Assembly: GCF_017744155.1 (NCBI RefSeq)
Contig: NZ_JAGHQT010000010.1
Coordinates: 50,168 to 114,167 of the forward strand
Direction of reading: 5' to 3'
Source: Endozoicomonas sp. G2_1
Lineage (GTDB): Bacteria > Pseudomonadota > Gammaproteobacteria > Enterobacterales > Alteromonadaceae
DNA length: 64,000 nucleotides
Part shown: one piece after another, positions 52,860 to 62,480 of the stretch
How positions within the stretch are numbered: position 1 is the stretch's first letter
Layout: the number at the start of each line of letters is the position of its first letter
Notes under the pieces: generated by a model
Databases searched by the model: none
Told to the model about the DNA's origin: nothing
Seen by the model: the letters and a program-made list of their open reading frames with translations, nothing else
Made by a program: the position numbers and the translations under genes

Positions 52860-55076
52860 ATGTTTAAAAAAGCATTACCATTAGCAGCGGCAGTAACGCT
52901 CGCTATGTCACAACTTGCTGCACCAGCTATGGCGGGTTCAGTAAGTGAAGCAAAAAACAATCAATTTTGGTGGCCAGAACAACTCAACTTGGCACCACTT
53001 CGCCAACACAGTCCATTGTCAAACCCATACGGTGCCGACTTTGACTACGCCAGCGAATTCGCAAAACTCGACCTTGCTCAAGTTAAAAAAGACATTGAAA
53101 CCACGCTAACTGACTCTCAAGATTGGTGGCCGGCTGACTGGGGTCACTACGGTCCATTAATGATTCGTATGGCTTGGCACAGCGCTGGTGTTTACCGTGT
53201 TCACGACGGTCGCGGCGGTGCTGCTGGTGGTCAACATCGTTTAGCGCCACTTAACAGCTGGCCAGATAACGCCAACTTAGACAAAGCACGTCGTTTAATG
53301 TGGCCAGTTAAGCAAAAGTACGGTCGCAGCTTGTCATGGGCTGATTTAATGGTACTTGCGGGTAATGTTGCACTAGAATCAATGGGCTTCAAAACCTTCG
53401 GTTTTGCCGGTGGTCGTGCTGACGACTGGGAACCAGATCTCGTTTACTGGGGTCCTGAGTCTCAATTTTTAAAAGACAAACGCCGCGACGGTAAAGGTAA
53501 GCTCAAAGGTCCTTTAGCCGCGGTTGAAATGGGCTTAATCTACGTAAACCCTGAAGGTCCGCACGGTAAACCTGATCCATTAGCGGCGGCCGCCGATATT
53601 CGCTTATCATTTGGCCGTATGGCGATGAACGATGAAGAAATTGTCGCCTTAATCGCTGGTGGTCACACCTTAGGTAAAGCACATGGTGCCAAAAGCCCGA
53701 AAGGCTGTGTCGGTCGCGAACCAGCAGCGGCGCCAGTTGAGCAACAAGGTTTAGGTTGGAAAAACAAATGTGGTACCGGCAATGGTGCAGACACTATCAC
53801 CAGTGGTCTAGAAGGTGCTTGGACAGTAACGCCAACTAAATGGTCTACCAACTACCTCGACAACTTGATGAACTTCAACTGGGTGTTAACAAAAAGCCCA
53901 GCAGGTGCAAAACAGTGGATTCCTGATAACCCTGCCGCTGCCAACTTAGTGCCTGACGCTCATATTCCGGGTAAACGCAATGCGCCAATCATGTTCACAA
54001 CTGATATCGCGTTAAAAGAAGATCCGGCATTTAGAAAAATTGTTGAGCGCTTTAGAAGTGACCCTGCACAATTTGACTTAGCGTTTGCTAAAGCTTGGTT
54101 CAAACTAACTCACCGCGACATGGGCCCACGCGCTCGTTACGTTGGTACTGACGTGCCATCAGAAGTTTTATTATGGCAAGATCCACTGCCAAAAGCAGAA
54201 GGTAAAACCATCAATAGCAAAGATGTTGCGAAACTTAAAAAGCAAATCTTGAAGACCGGTTTAACCACTTCAGAATTAGTGAGAACGGCGTGGGCATCGG
54301 CAGCTAGTCACCGTGTCACTGATATGCGTGGTGGTGCTAATGGCGCGCGTATTCGCCTTGAGCCACAAGCTAGCTGGGCAGTAAACAACCCGAAAGAACT
54401 GAACAAAGTACTGACTAAACTTGAAGGCGTACAAAAGGCGTTCAATAAAAAGTCTCGTCGTGATGTATCACTTGCTGATGTTATCGTATTAGCCGGCGCG
54501 GCAGGTATTGAGCAAGCAGCGAAAGATGCCGGAATGAAGGTTTCTGTGCCGTTTGCACCGGGCCGCGTAGATGCTAGCCAAGAGCAAACAGAAGTGCTTT
54601 CATTCTCGTACCTAGAGCCTAAAGCAGATGCTTTTAGAAACTACTTCACCAAAGCCTCGTACACAGGTCCAAGTGAAATGATGGTTGATAAAGCAAACAT
54701 GCTTGGTTTAACCGTACCTGAAATGACAGTGCTTGTTGGTGGCCTGCGCAGCATTAACATCAACTACGATGGCAACACTCACGGCGTCTTTACTGACAAG
54801 CCGGGTACATTAAACAATGACTTCTTTACCAAGTTACTTGATATTCGCTACACTTGGAGCAAAACAGATCAAGAAGGTATTTACCAAGGTAAAGAGCGCG
54901 CCACTGGCAAAGCGATGTGGACAGCAACCCCAGTAGACCTGATTTTTGGTTCTAACTCTGAGCTGCGCGCGGTTGCTGAAGTTTACGCCTCAGAAGATGC
55001 TAAGCAGAAGTTCTATGACGACTTCATTAACGCTTGGGTTAAGGTGATGCAACTTGACCGCTTCGACCTTAAATAA
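52860..55076 (+). CDS. katG: catalase-peroxidase KatG with signal peptide
   Basis: A 738-residue haem enzyme. Residues 1-25 ([20 protein letters not shown], cleavage after AMA) form a signal peptide, so this is an exported, KatP-like form. The distal pocket is [12 protein letters not shown] (Arg103, Trp106, His107), the adduct Tyr is in [15 protein letters not shown], and the proximal His is in [13 protein letters not shown]. The C-terminal non-haem domain is complete. It removes hydrogen peroxide by both catalase and peroxidase reactions in the periplasm. A di-haem peroxidase gene follows after a terminator. Confidence 0.95.
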   Translation: MFKKALPLAAAVTLAMSQLAAPAMAGSVSEAKNNQFWWPEQLNLAPLRQHSPLSNPYGADFDYASEFAKLDLAQVKKDIETTLTDSQDWWPADWGHYGPLMIRMAWHSAGVYRVHDGRGGAAGGQHRLAPLNSWPDNANLDKARRLMWPVKQKYGRSLSWADLMVLAGNVALESMGFKTFGFAGGRADDWEPDLVYWGPESQFLKDKRRDGKGKLKGPLAAVEMGLIYVNPEGPHGKPDPLAAAADIRLSFGRMAMNDEEIVALIAGGHTLGKAHGAKSPKGCVGREPAAAPVEQQGLGWKNKCGTGNGADTITSGLEGAWTVTPTKWSTNYLDNLMNFNWVLTKSPAGAKQWIPDNPAAANLVPDAHIPGKRNAPIMFTTDIALKEDPAFRKIVERFRSDPAQFDLAFAKAWFKLTHRDMGPRARYVGTDVPSEVLLWQDPLPKAEGKTINSKDVAKLKKQILKTGLTTSELVRTAWASAASHRVTDMRGGANGARIRLEPQASWAVNNPKELNKVLTKLEGVQKAFNKKSRRDVSLADVIVLAGAAGIEQAAKDAGMKVSVPFAPGRVDASQEQTEVLSFSYLEPKADAFRNYFTKASYTGPSEMMVDKANMLGLTVPEMTVLVGGLRSININYDGNTHGVFTDKPGTLNNDFFTKLLDIRYTWSKTDQEGIYQGKERATGKAMWTATPVDLIFGSNSELRAVAEVYASEDAKQKFYDDFINAWVKVMQLDRFDLK

Positions 55077-55127
55077 ATGCTTTAATCTTAAGTAAATACT
55101 GAGGTTTAAGCGTATTACTAAGCAAAA

Positions 55128-55160
55128 GCCAGTACTTAATCATAAGTGCTGGCTTTTTTA
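55128..55160 (+). terminator. intrinsic terminator of katG
   Basis: Stem GCCAGTACTTA/TAAGTGCTGGC (55128-55138 with 55143-55153, one G-U pair), 4-nt loop, followed by TTTTTTATTT. It separates katG from the cytochrome c peroxidase gene, which therefore needs its own promoter or read-through. Confidence 0.85.
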
Positions 55161-55201
55161 TTTCTCAGAATCACATGTAATTCAACCTAGGTAAACATGA
55201 T

Positions 55202-56212
55202 ATGAATAAAGTGATGGTAGTTTGTCTGTTGCTGGCATTAATGACTTCAACCCAGACACTAGCAATTAATGCTGCCAATACAAGCAATGCCAGCAGCCAA
55301 CAAGAGCAGCTCTATCAATCGGCATTGAGCTTGTTTGCACCACTACCAGAAAAAATGCCGGGTGCAGAACACGACACTAAGGCTCAAATTGCACTTGGTA
55401 AAAAATTGTACTTTGAGACCTCGCTATCACTAAACAACAGTCAATCTTGCAATAGCTGTCATCAGCTTACTGGCAGTGGTGCCGGTGTCGACAACTTACC
55501 AGTTTCAATCGGCGCTTTGGGCAGTTTAGGCCAGCGCAATGCACCAACAACCTGGAACGCCGGCTTGCATTTCAAACAGTTTTGGGATGGTCGCGCTGAC
55601 ACTTTGGAGCAACAAGCAGTATTGCCCTTGTTTGACCAAAAAGAAATGGCGATGAAGTCTGCCGAGCAGATTTATCAGCGTTTATCTGACAATCACTACT
55701 TACCATTGTTTCAAACTGCATACCCTGACGACAAAGCGCCAATCAACCTCGATAATATTGCCTATGCCCTAGCGGCATTTCAACGTACGCTTATTTCGCG
55801 CGATCGCTTTGATCAGTACCTCAAAGGACAGCATTCAGCCTTGAGCACAGCCGAGCAACGCGGTTTACAGTTATTTATTGATAAAGGCTGTGTTGCATGC
55901 CACAGCGGAGCAACATTAGGGGGGCAATTATTTATGCGAATGGGCTTAGTTGAGCCGTACCCGAACACCAATGATCTTGGCCGTGCTCATGTCACCGGCA
56001 ATCGCGCAGACAGTTTTGTTTTTAAAGCCCCATCACTGAGAAACGTTATGCTCACCGCACCTTATTTTCACGACGGTGCTGCTAAAACTATCGAGCAAGC
56101 AATCACTCAAACTGCTAAGCACCAGTTGGGTATAAGGCTAAGTGACAGTGAGGTTAAAGCCATTAAAGCGTTTTTCCACTCACTTAGTAATCAGCGTAAT
56201 CCGTTCCAATAG
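55202..56212 (+). CDS. di-haem cytochrome c peroxidase (MauG/CcpA family)
   Basis: A 336-residue periplasmic protein with a signal peptide (cleavage after TQTLA, about 21). Two haem-binding motifs are present: CNSCH (residues ~85-89, peroxidatic haem) and CVACH (~234-238, electron-transfer haem). RNAPTTWNAGLHFKQFWDGRADTLEQQA follows the first, split by family-typical Trp/Asp residues, and APYFHDGAAKTIEQA lies near the end. It reduces hydrogen peroxide with electrons from small cytochromes. Its place next to exported KatG makes a two-enzyme periplasmic peroxide defence. Confidence 0.92.
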   Translation: MNKVMVVCLLLALMTSTQTLAINAANTSNASSQQEQLYQSALSLFAPLPEKMPGAEHDTKAQIALGKKLYFETSLSLNNSQSCNSCHQLTGSGAGVDNLPVSIGALGSLGQRNAPTTWNAGLHFKQFWDGRADTLEQQAVLPLFDQKEMAMKSAEQIYQRLSDNHYLPLFQTAYPDDKAPINLDNIAYALAAFQRTLISRDRFDQYLKGQHSALSTAEQRGLQLFIDKGCVACHSGATLGGQLFMRMGLVEPYPNTNDLGRAHVTGNRADSFVFKAPSLRNVMLTAPYFHDGAAKTIEQAITQTAKHQLGIRLSDSEVKAIKAFFHSLSNQRNPFQ

Positions 56213-56231
56213 CGCAGGATTAAAAACAGGC

Positions 56232-57863
56232 TTAGCTGGCAAGTTCTAGTAAACGTGGCAAGAAGGTTTCGCTCTCTTGCGCCAACAGTGCTTGCTCGGC
56301 CAAGATATCTTGCAAAATAGTTTCTGTAGTTAGCGGGTTGGCGAGTACCACTCTAAATACTAAGGTTTTGTCGCCACCGTATTTGTCGACTTCAATACGT
56401 GTACGAGAAACAAAAGACTTGCCGTTTTCACGTTGACGTTTTTGAATAAACTTGGTCAACTTATCCAGTAAGCCATTAACTTGCTGTTGTATGTCACGAT
56501 TGGCGGTGGCTAATAAAGCTTGCACTTGCTTAGGTACATAGCGATAGGTCAATAGACAAAGCTCAGGCTCAGTAACCAGTTCAAAGTCACTGTGCTGGTC
56601 AATAATATCGGCAAAATATCGCGCCTTAGCAATACTCTGATCAATCAACATCTCATAGCCTTGACGACTAATAATATGTAAGCTCGCGTATACCAACATC
56701 GCCATACCGGGGCGAGAGCCCTCAAGGGTATGACTACCTAAATCCTTTGAACCCTTACGCAAAATATATTCGGCGTGGTGTTCAATTGCTGCGACAGAGG
56801 CTGGATTCTTAAAGATAACCAAACCAGCGCCCATTGGCACATACATTTGTTTGTGAGCGTCAATGGTCACTGAATCAGCGCGCTCTATGCCAGTCATTAA
56901 CTTGCGGTAGTTGTTAGATAGCAGCGTCGCACCGCCCCACGCGGCATCAACGTGGAAGTGACACTGGTACTGCTCGGCAATATCAGCCATTTGATCAAGT
57001 GGATCAATGTTGCCGGTTTCTGTGGTACCCGCAACGCCGACAATTGACAGTATTTTGATATTTTGTTCAGTGAGCTGCTGACACTTGGCCGCTAATTGCT
57101 GACAATCAATTTTATTGTTGCTATCGGTTGGAATCGAAATCACACTATCACGGCCAATGCCAAGGACGTCTGCCGCTTTTTTCAATGAATAGTGACCGCG
57201 TTCTGAAACTAATATCGCAACACCGTCATAATTATAATGCTTGAGCGCTTTATACATGCCCTCACGAGCAATACCACGAAAATCGCCATCAGGCTTAAAC
57301 ATAATATTGCGGGCGACCCACAATGCCGTGATATTGGCAATTGTGCCGCCAGAGCAAAACGCCCCCAAGGAATGGTTAGCACTGTGCATCCAATCTTGAT
57401 AAAAGTCGTCGTTTTGTTGATAAATCAAACGGTGCATCATGCCTAGCACTTGGCGCTCTAGCGGAGTAAAAGCCTTCGAGGTTTCAATTTTTACCAAGTT
57501 TTGATTTAGACCCACCATCAACTTCGATAGCGGCAAAATAAAATAAGGCAAGGCCGAGGTCATATGACCAATAAAACTTGGGCTAGAGGTATGAACAGAT
57601 TGAGCAACTAATTTATCAAGTAAGTGATGAGTGTGATCAGAAACAAAGCTCGGCTGCTCTGGAATAGCCGAAGTAGCAAAGTCTTTTTCTATTTCTGTTA
57701 ATGGCTTATCGGTGGCAACAATATGATTACCTAAAAAGCCAGCAAGGTTTTGAGAGATCTCTTGTTCAATCACGCCCAAGGTAGAATCGGGTGCTTCTGG
57801 AATGGTAAAAATACGATATAAAGAGTCTTGACTCGCTTGTGCTGAGCGCTTTGTCACCGCCAT
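56232..57863 (-). CDS. panP: pyridoxal-dependent aspartate 1-decarboxylase PanP
   Basis: A 543-residue group II PLP decarboxylase. The PLP lysine lies in TIDAHKQMYVPMGAGL, with HVDAAWGGATLLSN upstream and AFCSGGTIANITALWVARN for phosphate binding. The long N-terminus (SFIGHMTSALPYFILPLSKL) and overall length match the PanP family of Vibrio/Shewanella-type bacteria that lack pyruvoyl PanD. It makes beta-alanine from aspartate for PanC. Glutamate-decarboxylase-like activity cannot be excluded by sequence alone. Single gene, convergent with the peroxidase gene. Confidence 0.92.
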   Translation of the reverse strand: MAVTKRSAQASQDSLYRIFTIPEAPDSTLGVIEQEISQNLAGFLGNHIVATDKPLTEIEKDFATSAIPEQPSFVSDHTHHLLDKLVAQSVHTSSPSFIGHMTSALPYFILPLSKLMVGLNQNLVKIETSKAFTPLERQVLGMMHRLIYQQNDDFYQDWMHSANHSLGAFCSGGTIANITALWVARNIMFKPDGDFRGIAREGMYKALKHYNYDGVAILVSERGHYSLKKAADVLGIGRDSVISIPTDSNNKIDCQQLAAKCQQLTEQNIKILSIVGVAGTTETGNIDPLDQMADIAEQYQCHFHVDAAWGGATLLSNNYRKLMTGIERADSVTIDAHKQMYVPMGAGLVIFKNPASVAAIEHHAEYILRKGSKDLGSHTLEGSRPGMAMLVYASLHIISRQGYEMLIDQSIAKARYFADIIDQHSDFELVTEPELCLLTYRYVPKQVQALLATANRDIQQQVNGLLDKLTKFIQKRQRENGKSFVSRTRIEVDKYGGDKTLVFRVVLANPLTTETILQDILAEQALLAQESETFLPRLLELAS

Positions 57864-58339
57864 ATAAATTCACTATGCCTTGCTACCGTTTTTATTTCAA
57901 CGAGCAGAACGACACTGACTACTCGCTTAACACCTGCTAAATCAACTACCTATCATTTGGATCAGTTAGCAGTTAAATAATTATCTAAAACGGCTTAAAT
58001 TTTCATTACAGTTAAGAGCGGCACTTTAATAAAAATTGAGGCAAATGTCTCTAATTTTCGTTAATTTACTCGCTGGTTAGCTTGAGAAATTAACGTAAAT
58101 AAGCAGCCCTTGGCTCATCGATATTAAAGTAAAAGCAGCAAATAATACCTGTTTTTTCGTTTTATCATGACTATTTTTGGTATTGATAAGCTTCATTTGA
58201 TATTCCTTGGTCAAAATTACTGAACCAATACTGTTACCAAATATCATACCAAAACGTAATCAAATGATTTTATTGCACTTTTCACATTAGCAACAAAATC
58301 ACCGAAAAGTTATTGTCGTCAAATTCACTATTTTTTGAG
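57864..58339. other. AT-rich intergenic region with an imperfect inverted repeat
   Basis: About 475 bp without a credible gene. An imperfect inverted repeat, TGATATTCCTTGGT (58198-58211) against ACCAAATATCA (58236-58246), lies in the middle. The panP promoter should be at the left end. Nothing else I can support. Confidence 0.4.
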
Positions 58340-59038
58340 TCAATCGACGATCAATTGCCAACACGTTTGACCACTTGCGGTAAATTTAGCTTCAAATGGC
58401 GTGAGCGGCTTATTTACTGCAATCTCAGTAATATTGCCATCGCGCCCGGCAAGTTTAGCGGCGGCTTGAAACTCTTCTAAATACAAACGCCAATTGCTGC
58501 GCAAAATCAGTTGCTGTCCGGTTGCGACGATATCAGGGAAAACCGCACTACCATGCCAACGTCGTTGAATGTGCTTGGCCTTAGGCCACGGATTGGGATA
58601 TAAAATATAGTGTTTTGTGACCGGCCAATTCGCTTGTTTGACTAAGCGATAAAAGTCATTTAAATCAGCCCGCACTAAGCGGTAGTTATCGACGCCTGAA
58701 ACGTCCTCAGGAAGGTGTTGTTCAACATTACGGCTAATGCGGTGATCTGACTTATCTACACCAATCACCAAAGCATTGGGGTTTTGTTTAGCCAACAAGC
58801 GAGTACTTTGGCCGATGCCACAGCACGCGTCTAAAATAATGTCGCCATCAAAGCCTCGAACTAGCGCATCAAGCTCATCAAAGGCACGTTGAGTATGGGG
58901 CTGAATTGGCTTTTTGAAACCATGCTCCAGATGCTTAACAACAATTTCTTCAAGCTTTTCGTGAATGCCATCTTGATTGGTGACAATAGCTTTTGAGTCA
59001 CCCGTTGGCGGATTGGCAAATGTCGCTTTGTTGCTCAT
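58340..59038 (-). CDS. TrmB-like SAM-dependent methyltransferase
   Basis: A 232-residue methyltransferase. The SAM site is ILDACCGIGQST (about 64-75), with VIGVDKSDHRI. The TrmB-type motif is YPNPWPKAKHIQRRWH, close to the DPWPKxRHxKRR signature of tRNA (guanine-46-N7) methyltransferase. The preceding Asp is replaced by Asn, and the C-terminal part differs, so it may be a paralogue with another target. Its ATG overlaps the stop of the upstream ABC permease gene (TAATG), making a three-gene operon with yadG/yadH. Confidence 0.8.
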   Translation of the reverse strand: MSNKATFANPPTGDSKAIVTNQDGIHEKLEEIVVKHLEHGFKKPIQPHTQRAFDELDALVRGFDGDIILDACCGIGQSTRLLAKQNPNALVIGVDKSDHRISRNVEQHLPEDVSGVDNYRLVRADLNDFYRLVKQANWPVTKHYILYPNPWPKAKHIQRRWHGSAVFPDIVATGQQLILRSNWRLYLEEFQAAAKLAGRDGNITEIAVNKPLTPFEAKFTASGQTCWQLIVD

Positions 59039-59811
59039 TAGCTTCTCAACCCTATGCCTTTATTAATCAAATACATGGCAACTGCCCACATTGAGACAAT
59101 AAAGAACCCTAATACCGAAAATGCCACCGTTAGGCTGACATCACTAATGCCTAAAAAGCCATAGCGGAAAGCGTTAACCATGTACACGACTGGATTGAGT
59201 TGAGAAACGCCCTGCCAGAATTCAGGCAATAGGCTAATCGAGTAAAATACGCCGCCTAAGTAGGTCAATGGTGTTAAAACGAAAGTCGGAATAATCGAGA
59301 TGTCATCAAAGCTTTTGGCAAACACCGCATTGATTAAGCCGCCCAGAGAAAAAGTTGCAGAAGTCAGCGCAACCGTAATCGCAATAACCCAAGGGTTGTG
59401 AACTTGAATATCGGTAAAAAATAATGCGATAAAGGTCACGATTAAACCGACCAATAAGCCGCGCGCCATACCACCGCCGACATAACCCGCTACAATCACC
59501 CAATTTGGCACTGGTGCGACGAGCATTTCTTCAACATTGCGTTGCCATTTAGCACTGAAAAACGACGATGCAACATTTGAATATGAGTTGGTAATCACAC
59601 TCATCATAATTAAGCCTGGCACGATAAAGGCCATATAGTCAAAACCGCCCATTTCACCGATTCGCGAACCGATTAACGAACCAAAAATAACAAAGTACAA
59701 ACTAATGGTAATGGCGGGTGGTACTAAAGTTTGTACCCAAATACGCATAAAACGATGCGTTTCTTTGTAAAGAATACTCTTTAGCGCGATTAAATTCGTC
59801 GACGAAGACAT
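59038..59811 (-). CDS. yadH: ABC-2 type transporter permease, YadH-like
   Basis: A 257-residue inner-membrane permease with six helices and the ABC-2 pattern: FMRIWVQTLVPPAITISLYFV split by Pro-Pro, MVSVITNSYSNVASSFFSAKWQRNVEEMLVAPV region with the Glu-Glu coupling helix, and FVLTPLTYLGGVFYSISLLP. The frame is open to 59898, but the ATG at 59811, just after AAGGAGA, is the real start, placed 1 bp after the ATPase stop. It pairs with the ATPase gene upstream. Substrate unknown. Confidence 0.9.
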   Translation of the reverse strand: MSSSTNLIALKSILYKETHRFMRIWVQTLVPPAITISLYFVIFGSLIGSRIGEMGGFDYMAFIVPGLIMMSVITNSYSNVASSFFSAKWQRNVEEMLVAPVPNWVIVAGYVGGGMARGLLVGLIVTFIALFFTDIQVHNPWVIAITVALTSATFSLGGLINAVFAKSFDDISIIPTFVLTPLTYLGGVFYSISLLPEFWQGVSQLNPVVYMVNAFRYGFLGISDVSLTVAFSVLGFFIVSMWAVAMYLINKGIGLRS

Positions 59812-59812
59812 C

Positions 59813-60784
59813 TTAGTTGGTCTCCTTGCTGTTGTCGGTATTAGTAGTTGAGGTGTTGTTGGCATCAGCACTGTTAGTGCCGTTAACCAAGCGAACAAAT
59901 AATTCTTCCAGTCGGTTACTTTTATTGCGCATGCTCAATACTTGAATGTTTTGCTCAGTCAAGGCGGCAAAGACAGGGTTTAAGCCTTGAGATTTTTTAA
60001 CATCGACTTCTAGGGTGTGATCGTCGATTAAGCGACTGACAAAACCATTTAGCGCAAGTGTTTTCTCTGTTGGCGTAATATCAAGGACAAAGGTTTCAAC
60101 ATCTAATGTTGCGAGCAAGGCTTTCATACTGGTGTTTTCAACAATAACACCACCATCGATAATGCCGATGTTGCGACACAGCATTTCAGCTTCTTCAAGG
60201 TAGTGCGTGGTTAAAATAATGGTAATACCCTGCTGGTTTAACTCTTGTAAAAACTCCCACATTGAGCGTCGCAGTTCAATATCAACGCCAGCGGTTGGCT
60301 CATCGAGAATCAGCATTTTCGGCTCGTGCATTAGCGCGCGGGCAATCATCAAGCGTCTTTTCATGCCGCCAGAAAGCATTCTTGCTGGCGTATCGCGTTT
60401 ATCCCAAAGTTCCAGTTGACGTAAGTACTTTTCTGCCCGTTGCAAAGCAAGTGTCCGATCAACACCATAGTAACCGGCTTGATTAACCAAGATTCGCGTT
60501 AAGGTTTCAAACTGGTTAAAGTTGAATTCTTGCGGCACCAAGCCAATATGACTTTTGGCAGCTTCAAGCTCAGTATCAATATCGCAACCATATACATTGA
60601 CCCGACCCGAGGTTTTATTAACTAACGAGGTTATGACCCCGATCGTAGTTGATTTACCGGCGCCGTTGGGCCCGAGTAAAGCAAAAAAATCACCTTGGTT
60701 AACCGTCAGATTAATCCCTTTAAGGGCGTGAAAGCCACCTTTATAGACTTTTTGTAAATCAACAATTTCAAGTGCGGGCTGCAT
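59813..60784 (-). CDS. yadG: ABC transporter ATP-binding protein, YadG-like
   Basis: A 323-residue ATPase: Walker A LLGPNGAGKSTTIG (about 34-47), Q-loop VPQEFNF, signature MLSGGMKRRLMIARAL, Walker B MLILDEPTAGVD and the H-loop TTHYLEEAE. A ~20-residue Asn/Thr-rich tail follows the family core. It drives the YadH-like permease, with which it is almost contiguous. In E. coli yadGH also lies close to the pan genes; the cargo is not known. Confidence 0.92.
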   Translation of the reverse strand: MQPALEIVDLQKVYKGGFHALKGINLTVNQGDFFALLGPNGAGKSTTIGVITSLVNKTSGRVNVYGCDIDTELEAAKSHIGLVPQEFNFNQFETLTRILVNQAGYYGVDRTLALQRAEKYLRQLELWDKRDTPARMLSGGMKRRLMIARALMHEPKMLILDEPTAGVDIELRRSMWEFLQELNQQGITIILTTHYLEEAEMLCRNIGIIDGGVIVENTSMKALLATLDVETFVLDITPTEKTLALNGFVSRLIDDHTLEVDVKKSQGLNPVFAALTEQNIQVLSMRNKSNRLEELFVRLVNGTNSADANNTSTTNTDNSKETN

Positions 60785-60935
60785 GCAAGTGCCTTAGCGT
60801 TAACAGGATAAAGATAGAATTATCGAAAGATAAGGTCGATGTCGTCTTTTTTCAAGTGGCATGTGCCAAGCGGCTAACTAAAAGCGGCAGCCAAACAGCG
60901 AGAAAACAACCAATAAAAATTAAACAATTGCGATA

Positions 60936-61676
60936 TTAACTTTCGCTTTGTTTACGTTCACTGGTGGTAAATTGTTTACTGCGATAAGTAAGTTTTAGAA
61001 ACTTTGGTTTAACTAGAGTCAAATAAACTAAATACAAACCAGAGCTACTAAAAAGCAATGACACTAACGCAGCAGCGATTAGCAAGGGATTGTTAAAGTC
61101 GCTACGAGCTTGGTAATCCATGATGTGCAGCATCCAGAAAAAGTCGTAGAAGCGCCAAATATCACTGCGAACAGATTCAACTTGTCCCGATAAAGGCGAC
61201 ACGTAAAAAGTGGTACTAATGAGATCGTCAAACACTACTTGATACACTGGCGCTGACAAATGCTTGACCTCACTCGGCACTGCGTTTAACAAGTTCGTTG
61301 TAGCGATACCAGCTTGCTGAGTGTATTGTTGCTGGGCAATTTGATTCACTTTATCAATGGCAAGTGGTTCGACATGAACACCTCGGCTATCTAAAAAGTG
61401 CTGCTGACCATCAAAGCTAGTCGCTTTCAAAATAGCTTGGCCATTGCGGTTTAGCCATTTAAGCTCTCGCCACTGTTTTAGGTCTAGGTGGCTGTTGCTT
61501 TCAAGGATAGGTTTGGCAATCAGGTTTTCGCTAAATTCAGTACGCTCAACTAGGTGTTGGCCGCGCACTAAGTCAATCGGTATCAAGCTCATCACGACAC
61601 CGCCACTGACCCACAGTAAGACCTGTAAACCAATAATAAGCCCCAACCAACGATGCCAATTACGCCAAAACTTCAC
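60936..61676 (-). CDS. PepSY-domain membrane protein
   Basis: A 246-residue inner-membrane protein. TM1 with the typical FWRNWHRWLGLIIGLQVLLW starts at residue 3. A periplasmic ~160-residue PepSY-type region follows, then FYDFFWMLHIMDYQARSDFN and a second membrane helix (about 195-218), ending in a basic cytoplasmic tail. Histidines in helices (HRWLG, WMLHIMDY) resemble those of PiuB/PepSY proteins linked to iron-siderophore reduction or haem. Function not established. Single gene. Confidence 0.82.
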   Translation of the reverse strand: MKFWRNWHRWLGLIIGLQVLLWVSGGVVMSLIPIDLVRGQHLVERTEFSENLIAKPILESNSHLDLKQWRELKWLNRNGQAILKATSFDGQQHFLDSRGVHVEPLAIDKVNQIAQQQYTQQAGIATTNLLNAVPSEVKHLSAPVYQVVFDDLISTTFYVSPLSGQVESVRSDIWRFYDFFWMLHIMDYQARSDFNNPLLIAAALVSLLFSSSGLYLVYLTLVKPKFLKLTYRSKQFTTSERKQSES

Positions 61677-61797
61677 TTACTTCTCAAAGGATATAGATGA
61701 TTTGTTCAGCCTATCACGAACTGTGCGCGAGATACCTGCGACAATTTGTCGCAGTTGCTAATTCAATAAACTCATTCAGCATACTGATATAACACGT

Positions 61798-61830
61798 CAG
61801 AAAGTAAAAAGCTCGCCGAAGCGAGCTTTT
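61798..61830 (-). terminator. intrinsic terminator of efp
   Basis: On the minus strand, AAAAGCTCGC/GCGAGCTTTT (61807-61816 with 61821-61830) with a UUCG-type 4-nt loop is followed by TTTTTACTTTC. It lies ~30 bp past the efp stop. Confidence 0.85.
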
Positions 61831-61861
61831 CATCGTTGTTAATAAGGTAACAGATATTTAC

Positions 61862-62431
61862 CTATTTACCCGCGCGCGAAACGTATTCACCAGAACGAGT
61901 ATCAACTTTAACCACTTCGCCAATTTGAACGAAAAGTGGTACACGGACAACCGCACCTGTACTTAATGTCGCTGGCTTACCACCTGTACCGGCAGTGTCA
62001 CCTTTAAGGCCAGGGTCTGTTTCAGTCACCTCTAATTCAACAAAGTTAGGTGGTGTTACTGAAATTGGGTTACCGTTCCAAAAAGTGATGGTACAAACAT
62101 CGCCTTCTACTAACCATTTGGCGTTGTCACCCACTGCTTTTTCATCAGCGCCGACTTGCTCAAAAGTTTCATTATTCATAAAATGCCAGAATTCGCCATC
62201 GGCATATAAATAACCTAAGTCAGAATCCATCACGTCAGCGCCTTCAACAGACTCGCCTGACTTAAATGTTTTTTCTAGTACTTTACCAGAAATTAACTTA
62301 CGGATTTTTACGCGGTTAAACGCTTGGCCTTTACCCGGTTTGACGATCTCGTTTTCTAGGATGTTACAAGGTTCGCCGTCGATCATTAATTTAAGACCGG
62401 CTTTAAATTGGTTGGTGCTGAAACTAGCCAT
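61862..62431 (-). CDS. efp: translation elongation factor P
   Basis: A 189-residue three-domain EF-P. The modification site Lys34 is in [17 protein letters not shown], exactly where E. coli EF-P is beta-lysylated. The C-terminal OB fold ends with the family signature [11 protein letters not shown]. It rescues ribosomes stalled at polyproline. The lysylation enzyme epmB is divergent 49 bp away, as in many gammaproteobacteria. epmA is not in the window. Confidence 0.96.
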   Translation of the reverse strand: MASFSTNQFKAGLKLMIDGEPCNILENEIVKPGKGQAFNRVKIRKLISGKVLEKTFKSGESVEGADVMDSDLGYLYADGEFWHFMNNETFEQVGADEKAVGDNAKWLVEGDVCTITFWNGNPISVTPPNFVELEVTETDPGLKGDTAGTGGKPATLSTGAVVRVPLFVQIGEVVKVDTRSGEYVSRAGK

Positions 62432-62480
62432 AATAAATAGTTCTCTTAACTAACGCAGACAATTACGTCGAGATTAAACA

